DNA of 64,000 bases from positions 620,001 through 684,000 of the forward strand of contig JADJRO010000003.1 of NCBI GenBank assembly GCA_016712145.1, given 5' to 3'. The position numbers and the translations under genes were made by a program. Below, piece by piece: positions 62,972 to 64,000 of the stretch (position 1 is its first letter; the number at the start of each line of letters is the position of its first letter). The stretch comes from Saprospiraceae bacterium. Its GTDB lineage: Bacteria > Bacteroidota > Bacteroidia > Chitinophagales > Saprospiraceae. The notes beneath the pieces are model-generated. The model did no database searches and was not told where the DNA came from. It saw only the letters and a list, made by a program, of their open reading frames with translations.

Positions 62972-64000
62972 ATGGAATTTATCCGCAAACAAAGCCTTCT
63001 CAGTTCTATTATCCAGATTGCAGGTGCCGTTTTAGGTGGACTCAGTACGATTTTTATTTATCCAAACGATCTTAGATTGTACGGTCTTTATGGATTTTTA
63101 ACCAATACGGCTTCCTTGTTGGTTCCATTTATTAGTTTGGGATTTGGAACGGTTTTATTGCGGTATTATCCACATTTTAATAGTACAGAAGAAAATTCAT
63201 CCCGATTTTTTAGTTTTATTTTTTCTGCATATTCCCTGGGGATCCTTGTATTTGCATGTTTGTTTTTAATGTTGTTTCCATGGATTCAAAACCTTTTAAG
63301 TTCAAATGATGCTTATATAGTGCCCTTTGTAATATTTATTTTGCCTATAGGGATTTTGTACGTTGTATTTGATTTGTTTTCAATTCTATTTATCAATTTT
63401 AAGCGACTGGCTTTACCCGCGCTTCTCGTTTTTTTAATGAAATTATTTTTACCATTTTTATTTATCCTGAGTTTTAAGGATTATATCAGTGGCATTCAAT
63501 TTACCTGGTTGATTTGTCTTTATTATCTATTTGCTATTGGACTTTTATATTATAAACTATCGAGCACGATTCAGTTTAAATTTCCTTTAAAGCAATTTGT
63601 GTTTCGTATCCAACAACGTGATGCGATGATTCGTTTTGCTTTGTTTTCCATATTAGGTGGAGCCAGTGCAATTTTGGCCTTGAGGATCGATTCGATTTTA
63701 GTGACTTCGTTTATTGGTGCTAAGGCAAATGGATTGTTTACTCTGGCTGTTTTTATCAGCAATGTAGCTTTTATACCTGCCGCTGCCCTGACCGATGGAT
63801 TGAATGCAATGGTTGCTGCGCATTCCAAGGAAAAGAATCAGCAGGATCTTAAGGCAGTATATTCAAAATCATCCGTAAATATGCTCATTCCAACGGTATG
63901 GATCGCATTATGCATCTACACGGGATTCATTTATTTGAGTCAATTGATGCCTAATCCGGATGAGCTGATAAAAATCGAGCGATTGTTAGCCTGGCTATTG
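62972..64000 (+). CDS. Polysaccharide flippase (Wzx-like), 3' end outside window
   Basis: ATG 62972, open to the window edge (343 codons). Strongly hydrophobic with about nine membrane helices visible. The start MEFIRKQSLLSSIIQIAGAV and the RIDSILVTSFIGAKANGLFT segment, where a charged pair sits in a helix, are typical of the MOP/Wzx flippases that move lipid-linked sugars across the inner membrane. It is divergent from wecE with 96 bp between start codons, so both probably serve one surface polysaccharide. Confidence 0.85.
   Translation, partial: MEFIRKQSLLSSIIQIAGAVLGGLSTIFIYPNDLRLYGLYGFLTNTASLLVPFISLGFGTVLLRYYPHFNSTEENSSRFFSFIFSAYSLGILVFACLFLMLFPWIQNLLSSNDAYIVPFVIFILPIGILYVVFDLFSILFINFKRLALPALLVFLMKLFLPFLFILSFKDYISGIQFTWLICLYYLFAIGLLYYKLSSTIQFKFPLKQFVFRIQQRDAMIRFALFSILGGASAILALRIDSILVTSFIGAKANGLFTLAVFISNVAFIPAAALTDGLNAMVAAHSKEKNQQDLKAVYSKSSVNMLIPTVWIALCIYTGFIYLSQLMPNPDELIKIERLLAWLL

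Overview
The window is a chromosomal segment of an AT-rich Bacteroidota bacterium, most likely from the Saprospirales. This rests on several things. There are many Type IX secretion system (T9SS) cargo proteins with type A or type B C-terminal sorting domains. A PorT-type barrel and a C14 caspase fused to TPRs are present. Candidate promoters have the TAnnTTTG shape of this phylum. The intergenic repeats are ones I associate with Bacteroidota genomes (from memory, not searched).

Layout. 1-5 kb: a GH16 glycanase running off the left edge, a complete IS3-family insertion with a 4-bp target duplication, and a T9SS gene remnant. 5-11 kb: aroE and proline dehydrogenase, then a probable operon of a VKA-repeat secreted protein, an outer-membrane barrel and a caspase/EF-hand/TPR protein. 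11-16.8 kb: small secreted proteins, a CoA-binding protein, a glycosyltransferase, a LMW phosphatase, ferritin and two secreted proteins. 17-20 kb: tyrosine catabolism (hppD, hmgA) and acylphosphatase. 20-27 kb: a methyltransferase, a giant type B T9SS protein, an epimerase, a glycosyltransferase and tRNA-Glu. 27.6-34.7 kb: gap-pgk, then a convergent exopolysaccharide cluster (SLBB export protein, rfbB, UDP-glucuronate decarboxylase type). 35-41 kb: an accessory zone with a complete IS1595-family transposon carrying passenger genes, gene remnants and a three-gene operon of unknown function. 41.6-46.7 kb: a barrel protein, Kdo transferase, heptose kinase and a T9SS protein. 47-50 kb: a two-component system with a seven-helix membrane protein and small unknown proteins. 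50.5-64 kb: valS (frameshifted), a degenerate histidine phosphatase, an acetyltransferase-like protein, a coiled-coil lipoprotein, a zinc metalloprotease, a DUF6438-like lipoprotein, miaA, an acyltransferase, a wecE-type aminotransferase and a flippase running off the right edge.

The most notable items are: the IS1595 transposon (34963-37848) with perfect 8-bp target duplications and four non-transposase genes; the 24-repeat VKA protein with its barrel and caspase neighbours; the membrane protein/kinase/regulator operon; and the three-gene operon with a glycine-rich tail protein. Several single-base frameshifts (IS orfA, a secreted protein at 11.5 kb, valS, the metalloprotease tail) suggest either residual sequencing indels or real decay. 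Two of them fall in genes where the corrected reading is obvious.
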